From CAVQBP01 sp964448105 (GTDB lineage Bacteria; Bacteroidota; Ignavibacteria; Ignavibacteriales; Ignavibacteriaceae), in contig CAYUVK010000132.1 in the NCBI GenBank assembly GCA_964448105.1, forward strand, positions 1-12,205: a stretch of 12,205 nucleotides of DNA, written 5' to 3'. Positions 1 through 7,189 of this stretch are shown here, one piece after another. The position numbers and the translations under genes were made by a program. Numbering within the stretch: position 1 is the stretch's first letter; every line of letters starts with the position of its first letter. The notes beneath the pieces were generated by a model, which ran no database searches, had not been told where the DNA came from, and saw only the letters and a list, made by a program, of their open reading frames with translations.

Positions 1-305
1 TCTACACACATAGTCTGTTTTTAATTTAACTTAAAGTTACCAAACCGACAAGGATCGCTTTAAGCTTGCCTGCTTAAGTTTCACTTCATCCGCACAGGCA
101 ACGGAATCGGCTATCGTACCTAAACGACGTTCTGTTAAATCCCGGTACGAGAAGATTTAAAGAACGGCTGCTTTATTTATTAAGCAGCTAAGGCGTAGTT
201 ATATTCGCCAGTTATTATTTTATTCCCAAATTTTTAACGTGTATCCGGGGAACACGGTGCGCAGTTCAATGCCTCTTCAACCCCGTCGAAACCAGAGTCA
301 CCCCC
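1..305 (-). ncRNA. ssrA: tmRNA (transfer-messenger RNA), 3' end cut off by window edge
   Basis: tmRNA rescues ribosomes stalled on broken messages and adds a degradation tag. Read on the minus strand, the RNA starts at about 305 with GGGGGTGACTCTGG followed at once by TTTCGACGGG, the near-universal tmRNA 5' end. The tag frame runs from 209 down to 183 and encodes GEYNYALAA, followed by two stop codons, TAATAA (182-177). With the alanine carried by the RNA itself the full tag would be A-GEYNYALAA, whose YALAA end is the usual protease signal. Downstream are sequences that resemble the pseudoknot region: GCCTG at about 93-97 and GCAGGC at about 67-72 can pair. The left edge cuts the gene just after a stretch resembling the GACTA...TGTAG segment, so the T arm and acceptor 3' strand, roughly 50-60 nt, are missing. 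No classical tRNA gene explains this stretch. Confidence 0.95.
180..209 (-). other. tmRNA proteolysis-tag reading frame (GEYNYALAA, stop)
   Basis: On the minus strand the codons are GGC GAA TAT AAC TAC GCC TTA GCT GCT TAA, directly followed by a second TAA. The resume codon is taken as GGC, because the upstream TAACT resembles the conserved bases just before the resume codon in other tmRNAs and because Bacteroidetes tags usually start with G-E. The exact resume codon is inferred; the YALAA end and the stop are certain from the sequence. Confidence 0.9.
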
Positions 306-315
306 AAACAAAAAG

Positions 316-350
316 TAGACAATAGACAGTAAGTAATAGGCAATAAAAAA
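316..350. repeat. degenerate 7-nt tandem repeat between adenosyltransferase gene and ssrA
   Basis: On the plus strand five consecutive heptamers can be read in register: TAGACAA, TAGACAG, TAAGTAA, TAGGCAA, TAAAAAA. The first two differ at one base and the last copies are more diverged. The array fills most of the 52-nt gap just upstream of the tmRNA 5' end, so it coincides with where the ssrA promoter would be expected. It resembles the short heptanucleotide repeats found between genes in some bacteria, but I cannot tell whether it recurs in this genome. Confidence 0.5.
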
Positions 351-362
351 CTATTGCTTATT
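335..362. terminator. hairpin at the 3' end of the adenosyltransferase gene
   Basis: AATAGGCAATA (335-345) can pair with TATTGCTTATT (352-362) around a six-base loop. Ten of eleven pairs are Watson-Crick; the remaining one is G-U on the plus strand but an A-C mismatch in minus-strand RNA. The hairpin overlaps the stop codon of the upstream minus-strand gene (358-360). No clean T-run follows on the minus strand, so it is a weak terminator at best, or just a structured by-product of the heptamer repeat. Confidence 0.35.
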
Positions 363-906
363 TATTCCATATTATATCGGGATGATTTGAGATTTTATTT
401 TCATAACGTGAAAGAACAAAAAACAAATCCGATAAACGATTAAGAAATATAACTATATTACTGTTAATTTGTTCCAACGAATTTAATGCAACAATTCTTC
501 TTTCGGATCTCCTGGAAATTGTTCTGCAAATATGTAGAAGAGATGCAGATTTTGACCCCCCCGGAATAATAAAATTTTTTAATTCATCCAATTTTTCTTC
601 AAAAAAATCGATTGATTTTTCTATTTCTTCATAAAAATCGGGTGTAACTCTTAATATATCCTTTTTTTGATCTTCAAATGAATATGGAGTAGAAAGATCG
701 GTTCCCACGGTAAAAAGCTGATTCTGTATTTTATTTAAAAGATCTTTAACCGCTTTATCTTGAACTTCGGTAACAGCCAATCCAATAAAGGAATTTAATT
801 CATCAATGGTTCCGTAAGCCTCAATCCTCGGGGAATTTTTTGAAACTCTTACACCGCCGTAAAGTCCTGTTTCCCCTTTATCTCCTGTTTTAGTATAAAT
901 TTTCAT
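358..906 (-). CDS. cob(I)alamin adenosyltransferase, PduO type
   Basis: This 182-residue cytoplasmic enzyme should transfer the adenosyl group of ATP to cob(I)alamin, making adenosylcobalamin, the cofactor of radical mutases and some ribonucleotide reductases. The N-terminal YTKTGDKGETGLYGG (residues 4-18) is the PduO/MMAB nucleotide-binding signature. GTIDELNSFIG (32-42), PGG (115-117), the arginine-rich RTISRRSER (128-136) and NRLSDLFF (156-163) are the other conserved blocks of the family, and the length is normal. The ATG at 906 overlaps the TGA of the upstream gene in an ATGA arrangement, which fixes the start and implies translational coupling. The gene is last in a two-gene minus-strand unit, with ssrA downstream. 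PduO-type enzymes are unrelated to the CobA/BtuR type, so I leave the symbol blank. Confidence 0.93.
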   Translation of the reverse strand: MKIYTKTGDKGETGLYGGVRVSKNSPRIEAYGTIDELNSFIGLAVTEVQDKAVKDLLNKIQNQLFTVGTDLSTPYSFEDQKKDILRVTPDFYEEIEKSIDFFEEKLDELKNFIIPGGSKSASLLHICRTISRRSERRIVALNSLEQINSNIVIFLNRLSDLFFVLSRYENKISNHPDIIWNK

Positions 907-2006
907 TTCCTAAACGGCAGACTTTTAACAGAAATATCTACAGAATCACCTGCTTCGGTTTTAGCAGTTAAGACTGTTTCTTCCTGCATATAATCTCTTC
1001 TAATGTATGCAAGCCCAATATAACTTTTTAACCTAAACGAATAGCATATTGAGGTAACAATACCTGCATCTTTTCCTGATTCATCAAATAATAAAAATTT
1101 ATCATTTTGTTCAACTGGTTTTAAAAAAATCACTCCTGATAAATAACGCTGCACTTTATCATAAGTATCCAAACGTGCTATAACTTCCTGTCCTATATAG
1201 CAGCCTTTTTTAAAATCAACAGCATTTAACAATCTAGCTTCATGAGGATTGAAATCGGAATTTATTTCACCCGGTGCAGAAGGCGTCCCATGTTCTATCC
1301 TGTATATATTATAAGCATCTTCTCCGATTAAACTAAAATTAAAAATTCCTTTATTTTCTATCATATATTTAACAAGCTGCTGACCATTTTCTACATTTGC
1401 AATAAGCCAGAATCTAATTTTCTCGTTTCTATCTAGAATTTTTAATAAAAAGAATATCATACCATCAGCATTAATAACCTTAAACGAGTTGGGTTTAATA
1501 GCATTAACAATATTCCCGCAAATTAATGTTACAAATGAATCAGCCTGGGGACCAATTAACTCAAGGACAGTATATTTCCCGTTAACATCGGCAATTTTAA
1601 CGTCATCGGTAATAATATATTTTTCAATCCAGCTGTATACTTTAGCTTGATTTTCAGAACTGCAAATTAATAACTGGTAATCTTCAAAATTTATCACTGT
1701 AGTATAATCTATAATCCGTCCCTTCTCCGATGTGAAAACAGTATTAACAATTCCTTCTTTGGGAAGATCAATAATAGAATTGGTAGTTATCCTGTGAAGG
1801 AAATCGAGAGAGTCTGCTCCCTTGATTTCTATAATTCCACAATGGGAAATATCCCTCAATCCCACTCCTTCATACAGGGCACCAACTTCAGTTTCAATTA
1901 AATCAAAATTTTTTATAACTTTTCTTCTGTTTACAACCTCCGTCTTGTACCCTAAAGACTCATAATAACTTGTTAAAGGTGATGACTTTTCTTCCACTTC
2001 TATCAT
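903..2006 (-). CDS. ygfZ: YgfZ/GcvT-family folate-binding protein (Fe-S cluster maintenance)
   Basis: This 367-residue protein is related to the glycine-cleavage T protein but carries the YgfZ/IBA57 signature KGCYIGQE at residues 267-274, with the conserved Cys269. Family members bind tetrahydrofolate and help build or repair iron-sulfur clusters in certain enzymes, including radical-SAM proteins. GLRDISHCG (49-57), IEHGTPSAPGEI (237-248) and DFNPHEA (251-257) are GcvT-fold landmarks in the expected order. There is no signal peptide, so it is cytoplasmic. The ATG at 2006 has GAGG at 2015-2018, eight nucleotides upstream. It overlaps the adenosyltransferase start by four bases. A true aminomethyltransferase would normally lack the KGCxxGQE motif and sit near other gcv genes, so YgfZ is the better call. 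Confidence 0.88.
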   Translation of the reverse strand: MIEVEEKSSPLTSYYESLGYKTEVVNRRKVIKNFDLIETEVGALYEGVGLRDISHCGIIEIKGADSLDFLHRITTNSIIDLPKEGIVNTVFTSEKGRIIDYTTVINFEDYQLLICSSENQAKVYSWIEKYIITDDVKIADVNGKYTVLELIGPQADSFVTLICGNIVNAIKPNSFKVINADGMIFFLLKILDRNEKIRFWLIANVENGQQLVKYMIENKGIFNFSLIGEDAYNIYRIEHGTPSAPGEINSDFNPHEARLLNAVDFKKGCYIGQEVIARLDTYDKVQRYLSGVIFLKPVEQNDKFLLFDESGKDAGIVTSICYSFRLKSYIGLAYIRRDYMQEETVLTAKTEAGDSVDISVKSLPFRK

Positions 2007-2014
2007 TAACTTTT

Positions 2015-2018
2015 CCTC
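2015..2018 (-). promoter_or_regulatory. ribosome binding site of the ygfZ-like gene
   Basis: GAGG on the minus strand lies eight nucleotides before the ATG at 2006. It supports that start over alternatives further upstream. Confidence 0.6.
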
Positions 2019-2086
2019 ACATAAATATTAACTAATACAAATTTTAAAAATATAATACGGAATTTTCAATTCAAAAACTTTTACAA

Positions 2087-2107
2087 GCAGGAATTGATTT
2101 AGCCTGC
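2087..2107 (-). terminator. possible weak terminator after the M20 peptidase gene
   Basis: GCAGG (2087-2091) and CCTGC (2103-2107) form a five-pair stem with an 11-nt loop, 24 nt past the peptidase stop codon. On the minus strand it is followed by TTGTAAAAGTTTTTG, only partly T-rich. It lies in the 124-nt gap before the ygfZ-like gene, where a terminator or promoter is expected. Nothing else in that gap is convincing. Confidence 0.3.
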
Positions 2108-2130
2108 ATCAAAAATTAAAACTAAGCAAA

Positions 2131-3495
2131 TTATAAAGAATATTCTTTCAAAAAGTTCGCAGAGCTTATAATGCCAAGCTCAAAATGATTTAAATTAAAA
2201 TGCTCGTTTGGTGAATGAAGATTTTCCGAATTAAGTCCCAATCCCATTAAAACGACCGGGGCTTTTAAACTTTTTGAAAAATCGGAAACGATGGGGATTG
2301 AGCCACCTTCACGAATAAATATAGTTTTCTTTCCGAATGTTTCTTCCATTGCTTTTGAAGCTGCAATTGTTGCTTTATCATTCAAAGGAGTTAAACAGGG
2401 TTCAGCACCATGAAGGCTTGTTATTTTTACTTTTACTGATTTGGGTACTATTTGTTGGATATATTTCGTAAACAGTTTTGAAATCTTTTTTGAATCCTGG
2501 TTGGGAACAAGCCTCATACTTATTTTTGCAGTAGCTTTTGAGGCAATGACCGTTTTAGCTCCTTTGCCTGTAAAACCTCCGATTATGCCGTTACAATCAA
2601 GAGTAGGACGAACCCAAATTCTTTCCAGCGTTGAAAATCCTTTTTCTCCTTTTAATTCACTTACATTTAAACTCTTTGCAAATTTTTTTTCCGAAAATTT
2701 TAACTTTTTATAATTTTCTTTTTCTTTTTTTGTTATTTTTAAAACATCATCATAAAAACCAGGTATTGTTATTCTACCGTTTTTATCTTGAAGCTTTGAA
2801 ATTATTTCTGCTAAAACATTTATAGGGTTAGCAACAGCACCGCCATACTCTCCCGAATGTAAATCCCTGTTAGGACCAGTAACCTCCACTTCCATGTATG
2901 ATAGTCCTCTTAATCCATAAGTAAGGGCGGGTGAACCAGGTTCATAAAGAGCAGTATCGGAAATTAAAACAGCATTACATTTCAACAAATCTTTATTTTG
3001 GTAAATAAATGCCGTAAGATTTGAACTTCCAACTTCCTCTTCCCCTTCAATTAAATATTTAATATTTAAAGGAAGACTTCCAATAGTTTTAAAAAAAGCT
3101 TCGACACTTTTTATATGCATAAAAACCTGTCCTTTATCATCAGTAGCACCTCTTGCAAATATATTCCCGTCTTTAATAATCGGTTCAAACGGCGGGCTGT
3201 CCCACAATTCAATAGGATCAACAGGCTGTACATCATAATGACCGTAAACAAGAACAGTTGGTTTCCCTGGTGCTCCTAACCATTCTCCGTAAACAATGGG
3301 GTGTCCTTCTGTTTTAAATATTTCAACACGGCTCATCCTTGCCTGCTTCAATTTATCGGCAACAAACTGTGCACATTTTATTATATCTCCTTTATTTTCA
3401 GGCAAAGTGCTGATGCTTGGAATTTTTAAAAACTCTTTAAGTTCATTGATGTAATTATCTTTATTGTTCTTTATAAAACTTATTACTTCCTGCAA
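2131..3495 (-). CDS. M20-family metallopeptidase (dipeptidase)
   Basis: This 454-residue cytosolic enzyme belongs to the di-zinc M20 peptidases, closest in motif pattern to the CN2/carnosinase-like dipeptidases that hydrolyse dipeptides. Expected catalytic elements are all present: GHYDV with His86 and Asp88, GATDDKG with bridging Asp119, EGEEEVGS with general base Glu153 and ligand Glu154, SDT with Asp180, and LHSPNE with His427. DLHSGEYGG (211-219) is the conserved block of the lid/dimerisation domain, with His213 reaching into the partner's active site in known structures. The start is a TTG at 3493-3495, supported by a strong AAGGAG eight nucleotides upstream; no ATG lies nearby. It follows a lipoprotein gene by 23 nt on the same strand, probably in one transcript. 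The exact substrate is not deducible. Confidence 0.9.
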   Translation of the reverse strand: MQEVISFIKNNKDNYINELKEFLKIPSISTLPENKGDIIKCAQFVADKLKQARMSRVEIFKTEGHPIVYGEWLGAPGKPTVLVYGHYDVQPVDPIELWDSPPFEPIIKDGNIFARGATDDKGQVFMHIKSVEAFFKTIGSLPLNIKYLIEGEEEVGSSNLTAFIYQNKDLLKCNAVLISDTALYEPGSPALTYGLRGLSYMEVEVTGPNRDLHSGEYGGAVANPINVLAEIISKLQDKNGRITIPGFYDDVLKITKKEKENYKKLKFSEKKFAKSLNVSELKGEKGFSTLERIWVRPTLDCNGIIGGFTGKGAKTVIASKATAKISMRLVPNQDSKKISKLFTKYIQQIVPKSVKVKITSLHGAEPCLTPLNDKATIAASKAMEETFGKKTIFIREGGSIPIVSDFSKSLKAPVVLMGLGLNSENLHSPNEHFNLNHFELGIISSANFLKEYSL

Positions 3496-3503
3496 TTGAA
3501 AAT

Positions 3504-3509
3504 CTCCTT
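3504..3509 (-). promoter_or_regulatory. Shine-Dalgarno site that fixes the TTG start of the M20 peptidase
   Basis: The minus strand reads GAAGGAGATTTTCAATTG: AAGGAG ends eight nucleotides before the TTG at 3495-3493. It is the best ribosome binding site in the window and lies in the short gap between the lipoprotein stop and this start. Confidence 0.75.
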
Positions 3510-3518
3510 CCGTCCTGC

Positions 3519-4574
3519 TTAACCTGCAGGCTCTATTAAATTAAATTTAAAAATAATCGGTATAAATTTCTTAAAATTATTAACAGTTGTACTGTCTAGC
3601 TTTTCCTTTACTTCCGGTGGTGGCACATAAAAAGTCTTCCAGGGATCATCAACAAAATAAATATTTCTATCCTTATCCATAGCGACACTTTCAAGAGCAG
3701 CAACATAATCATATTCAGGGTAACCCGGAATATTTATCGGGATGTCTGTTAATCCATAATTTTTTATTTTTAATGAGTTATCAAAACTCAAGTGAAAAAA
3801 TTTTTTATTATTCCGATCAACACCGAAAACAGATTTATCTTTATCCGAATATAACCCACAAACAGTATGAATACCAAGTTGTTTTGTACTTATTTGTTTT
3901 ATTATTTGAAGATTTTTTTTATCTGCTATAAAAAGAAAAGTACTGTCTGCAAATACACCGCTTTCCGAAAAACCTTCCAGTCCTAGGTAGAAATAATCTT
4001 TATTTACAGCTAAACCTTCATAACCTATATTGTTTGCGGTATATTTTAAAAAAAGTTCTTCAGGTTTAAAATGGAGTTTTTCAATTCCTAATATAGTATC
4101 GGCATAAACATTATTATTTTTAAATAAAAGTTTATAAATTCCAACATATTTTTGAAAATCCGGGTTATTTCCTTCAATAGATAAGTATATTGAGTTAGTA
4201 TATTTATCATAGACTATTTCTTCGAAATCCCTTTTAGGAAAAGTATCCAAGAAAGCTTTGGCATTCTCTCCAAAAAATACCGGGGAAAAGGAAAAAAGTG
4301 TATCATCTTTTATTTTGAAATGATGAATTTTTCCTATATCGTCGGCCAGCAAAAAATTTTTGTTTCCATCTTTATCCAGACCTAAAAAACACGCACCGGA
4401 TGTTTGTTCGGTATTATAATTTCCATTTTTTAACCATCTTGGATATGCCGGATCTTTTTTAATTACTAAATCCTGATTATTTGAGGAAGGATGACAGCCT
4501 GCAAAAAACAAAATTAGACAAAGAAAAAAAGTTTTAATAAGTATCTTTAATGGTTTAACAATATTTTTTATCAT
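3519..4574 (-). CDS. lipoprotein, possible beta-propeller (phytase-like or SdiA-regulated-like)
   Basis: This protein is predicted to have 351 residues. I chose the ATG at 4574; a TTG at 4595 would add seven residues but has no ribosome binding site and breaks the signal-peptide pattern. AGGAG lies 12 nt before the ATG, rather far. A basic N terminus, hydrophobic core and FFAGC ending at Cys27 form a lipoprotein signal, so it is probably anchored in the envelope. The mature part is rich in short beta segments, with three similar turns: DFEEIVYD (116-123), GYEGLAV (184-190) and ALESVAMD (293-300), followed by NIYFVDDP. Such repeated D/E-E-G-I/V-like blades occur in esterase-like phytase and SdiA-regulated propellers, but I cannot assign a family firmly. 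The gene starts divergently from the LPS permease genes and precedes the M20 peptidase. Confidence 0.72.
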   Translation of the reverse strand: MIKNIVKPLKILIKTFFLCLILFFAGCHPSSNNQDLVIKKDPAYPRWLKNGNYNTEQTSGACFLGLDKDGNKNFLLADDIGKIHHFKIKDDTLFSFSPVFFGENAKAFLDTFPKRDFEEIVYDKYTNSIYLSIEGNNPDFQKYVGIYKLLFKNNNVYADTILGIEKLHFKPEELFLKYTANNIGYEGLAVNKDYFYLGLEGFSESGVFADSTFLFIADKKNLQIIKQISTKQLGIHTVCGLYSDKDKSVFGVDRNNKKFFHLSFDNSLKIKNYGLTDIPINIPGYPEYDYVAALESVAMDKDRNIYFVDDPWKTFYVPPPEVKEKLDSTTVNNFKKFIPIIFKFNLIEPAG

Positions 4575-4648
4575 TAATTGAACTAACTCCTGCAAAATTG
4601 AGCAATGAATTTTTAATTTTGTTCATTTAATTTTAGTTTATAAATATA

Positions 4649-4664
4649 ATAAAAATATTTTTAT
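4649..4664. repeat. perfect 16-bp AT-only palindrome in the divergent intergenic region
   Basis: ATAAAAATATTTTTAT is its own reverse complement, centred at 4656/4657 between the divergent lipoprotein and lptF-like starts. In DNA this AT-rich it could arise by chance, but its place makes it a possible operator or an easily melted site. Confidence 0.35.
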
Positions 4665-4692
4665 CCGCGTGTTTCCATAATTATCACTTACC

Positions 4693-4721
4693 TTGTTAAA
4701 CAATAACTCCTTTTATATATT
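4693..4721 (+). promoter_or_regulatory. candidate promoter of the lptF-lptG-like pair
   Basis: TTGTTA (4693-4698), 17 nt, then TATATT (4716-4721) fits a housekeeping -35/-10 pair with three mismatches in total. Transcription would start about seven bases after the -10, at or next to the A of the ATG at 4728, giving little or no leader. The -35 is inside an 11-nt palindrome, TTGTTAAACAA (4693-4703). The AT-richness of the region keeps confidence low. Confidence 0.35.
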
Positions 4722-4727
4722 AACTTT

Positions 4728-6119
4728 ATGATTTTATATAAATACATCTTAAAAAATCATTTTATTCCCTTTGTATTCTCCACAATAACATTAATGGGAA
4801 TCTTCATTTTACAATTTATGATGAAATTTGCTGACCGGCTGGTCGGCAAAGGATTAAGCACCTGGGTGATAATAAAATTGATATCATTTAATCTTGCATG
4901 GATGGTTGTGCTTGTAATTCCGATGGCAACATTAGTTGCAACTTTGATGGCCTTCGGAAATATGTCGCAGAATAACGAGATTACCATTATGAAATCATCC
5001 GGAGTTAGCTTATATAAAATGATGCTTGCACCATTAATAGCCAGTACCGTTTTGTGTTATCTTTTATTTGTTTTCAATAATGATGTCCTGCCGGATGCAA
5101 ATCATCAGGCAAAAATTCTGGGGGGAGAAATAAGCAGGTTAAAACCTACACTCTCGCTTGAACCGGGAGTTTTTTCTCAAGAAGTTGCAAATTATGCAAT
5201 TTTAGTCAGGGGAATAAATAACAAAACAAATGAACTTTCGGAAATAACAATTTACGATTATTCTAATCCCGGTAAAATAAATATAGTAACTGCAAAAAAG
5301 GGAGAAATATTTTTTTCAAAAGATCAAACAAAGTTAATTATGTCTCTGCAAGATGGGGAAATACATGAATCGGACGCCGGGAACACAAATCTTTATAGAA
5401 AATTAATTTTTAAAAAACACCGGATAACAATGGATGCGGAACAATTCTCTTTTCAGCAATCGAATTTCAGCAGTTCAAGAGGAGAAAGAGAATTAAGTAC
5501 TTCTGCGATGCAATTAATAGTAGACAGCTTAAGATTAATTAAGGAATCAACAGTACAAAATCTTAAAAAGGATACTAAAAAAAAATTTTTCACGGCAGAT
5601 TCCATGAAAACCACGGAACAAAAAAATAAGTTAAAAGCAAAAGATTTAATTTACTCAAGAGCTTCAAATAATATTAACAATTCGAAAAATATTATTATCT
5701 CTGATTTTAACAGGCTAAAATACTGGGACGATGAAATAAATAAATACCTAGTGGAGATTTATAAAAAATATGCTATCCCTGTGGCATGTATTGTATTTAT
5801 TTTGATTGGCGCCCCTTTAGGAACAATGACCAAAAAAGGCGGCTTCGGGATTGCTGCAAGCATAAGCCTATTTTTCTTTCTTATTTATTGGGCTTGTTTA
5901 ATCGGCGGTGAGAAGCTTGCCGACAGAAGTCTTCTATCACCTTTTATGGGAATGTGGGTAGCAAATATATTGTTAGGAATTGCAGGAATAATTTTAACTT
6001 ATAAAACGGTTAAAGAAACAGTAACACTCGACTTTAGCTGGGTTAAAAAATTACTTCCAAAACAATGGAGGGAAATCCAGGAAAAAGAAGAAGAAATGCT
6101 AAATGAAAATTATCGATAA
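4728..6119 (+). CDS. lptF: LptF/LptG-family LPS export permease with enlarged periplasmic region
   Basis: This is one of the two inner-membrane subunits that, with the ATPase LptB, extract lipopolysaccharide from the inner membrane and push it along the Lpt bridge. The 463-residue protein has the family layout: three N-terminal helices (about 10-30, 50-75, 98-118), a periplasmic domain (about 120-345) and three C-terminal helices (about 348-365, 372-393, 405-425). ANYAILVRG (154-162), KKYAIPVACIVFILIGAPLG (346-365) and KGGFGIAASIS (370-380) are typical YjgP/YjgQ blocks. Most relatives have 350-400 residues; the excess is a Lys/Ser/Asn-rich stretch at about 270-335, just before the fourth helix. 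No good ribosome binding site precedes the ATG. The 3' end overlaps the next permease by 17 nt. Assigning F rather than G rests on gene order only. Confidence 0.88.
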   Translation: MILYKYILKNHFIPFVFSTITLMGIFILQFMMKFADRLVGKGLSTWVIIKLISFNLAWMVVLVIPMATLVATLMAFGNMSQNNEITIMKSSGVSLYKMMLAPLIASTVLCYLLFVFNNDVLPDANHQAKILGGEISRLKPTLSLEPGVFSQEVANYAILVRGINNKTNELSEITIYDYSNPGKINIVTAKKGEIFFSKDQTKLIMSLQDGEIHESDAGNTNLYRKLIFKKHRITMDAEQFSFQQSNFSSSRGERELSTSAMQLIVDSLRLIKESTVQNLKKDTKKKFFTADSMKTTEQKNKLKAKDLIYSRASNNINNSKNIIISDFNRLKYWDDEINKYLVEIYKKYAIPVACIVFILIGAPLGTMTKKGGFGIAASISLFFFLIYWACLIGGEKLADRSLLSPFMGMWVANILLGIAGIILTYKTVKETVTLDFSWVKKLLPKQWREIQEKEEEMLNENYR

Positions 6120-7185
6120 ATATTTGGTAAAACAGTTTCTGCAAACCATTTTCTTTGGATTAATAGCATTCACCTTGCTTTTTGTTGTGATTGATATGAT
6201 GGAGAATCTTGATGATTTTATAGACCAGAGTGTATCTTTTGGAATTATTATGCATTACTACCTGGTCTTCTCTCCCGATATTATTAAGCTAATGACACCG
6301 GTTTCAGTATTATTTGCGGCACTGTTTACGGTAGGTAAAGCTTCTAATTTAAGCGAGCTCACCGCCATTAAAGCAAGCGGTATAAGTATGTATAGATTTA
6401 TGGCCCCGTTTGTTGTTACTACTTTACTCATAAGTTTGCTGTCAATTTATTTTTCCGGTTATGTAGTACCAATGGCGAATAAAACCAAATTAAATATTCA
6501 ATTGAATTATTTGAAAAAAGGTTTTGTATACACAGGCGGAAACATATTTTTCCAGGATTCGCCAACGCGTATTGTTAATATTGTTTTTTTTGATAACTCG
6601 GATAACCAGGCAAACAGGGTTAGTATCCAGGAATTTGAAAAAAGCGATCTTACACATATGACCTCAAGAATTGATGCAGTAAGAATGGTATATGATTCAG
6701 TAAGCCATAATTGGATAGCTTATAACGGAGTTGAAAGAACTTTTGGTCAAAGAACAGAAAGTGCAAAATATTTTTCAAAGCTTACATTAAATTACTTACG
6801 ATTTAAACCTTCTGATTTACTGACTAAACAACAAAAGCCGGAAGAGATGGATTTGGGTGAATTAAAAAGAACGATAAAATCTCAAGAAAAAGCCGGGCTG
6901 GATCCAACTAATACTTTGATAGAATACTATTCAAGATTTTCATTTCCAATGGCTAGTTTGGTTATTGTTCTTTTCGGTCTTCCGATATCCGCAAATAAAA
7001 GGCGGGGAGGTTTAGCTGTTCAGGTAGGAATAAATATTTTAGTTACATTTATTTATTTGGTATTTATGCAGATTAGCCTGGCATTTGGTAAAAACGGAGT
7101 TTTAAATCCTATGGCTACCTCTTGGTTTGCTGATTTAGTATTTTTGGCGGGAGCTTTTGTAAATTTACCAAGAGTCAGGCAATAA
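6103..7185 (+). CDS. lptG: LptF/LptG-family LPS export permease, second subunit
   Basis: This 360-residue paralogue of the preceding protein would be its partner in the LptB2FG inner-membrane complex. It starts MKIIDKYLVKQFLQTIFFG, the classic YjgP/YjgQ opening, with N-terminal helices at about 12-31, 54-78 and 102-122. The periplasmic domain spans roughly 123-275, and the C-terminal helices are at about 278-296, 303-325 and 338-355. EMDLGELKRTIKSQEKAG (248-265) and RFSFPMASLVIVLFGLPIS (278-296) are the conserved elements before and within the fourth helix. It has normal length and no insertion. The ATG at 6103 lies inside the end of the first permease gene, so translation is probably coupled. 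A perfect palindrome five bases past the stop ends the unit. Confidence 0.9.
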   Translation: MKIIDKYLVKQFLQTIFFGLIAFTLLFVVIDMMENLDDFIDQSVSFGIIMHYYLVFSPDIIKLMTPVSVLFAALFTVGKASNLSELTAIKASGISMYRFMAPFVVTTLLISLLSIYFSGYVVPMANKTKLNIQLNYLKKGFVYTGGNIFFQDSPTRIVNIVFFDNSDNQANRVSIQEFEKSDLTHMTSRIDAVRMVYDSVSHNWIAYNGVERTFGQRTESAKYFSKLTLNYLRFKPSDLLTKQQKPEEMDLGELKRTIKSQEKAGLDPTNTLIEYYSRFSFPMASLVIVLFGLPISANKRRGGLAVQVGINILVTFIYLVFMQISLAFGKNGVLNPMATSWFADLVFLAGAFVNLPRVRQ

Positions 7186-7189
7186 TATT

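Noticed and set aside
1..305. Possible protein-coding or ribosomal RNA segment at the left edge
   Set aside because: The tmRNA 5' signature, tag frame with tandem stops and pseudoknot-like pairs explain it fully.
316..350. Short repeats as a CRISPR array
   Set aside because: Units are 7 nt and contiguous with no spacers, and no cas-like gene is nearby.
2441..2825. Two overlapping plus-strand open frames opposite the M20 peptidase
   Set aside because: They run antisense to a peptidase with intact active-site motifs, are rich in Phe/Leu as expected from the reverse of Lys/Glu/Asn codons, and have no ribosome binding site or family pattern.
3514..3530. CCTGCTTAACCTGCAGG as a terminator or insertion footprint
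   Set aside because: It spans the last codons and stop of the lipoprotein and is too short, with no T-run; it is best explained by ordinary coding sequence.
4575..4595. TTG start at 4595 for the lipoprotein before the M20 peptidase
   Set aside because: It adds MQELVQL before the basic signal-peptide start and has no ribosome site of its own; the AGGAG there better serves the ATG at 4574.
4757..4987. Minus-strand 76-codon open frame inside the lptF-like gene
   Set aside because: It lies opposite conserved membrane-helix codons of the permease and shows no independent coding signal.
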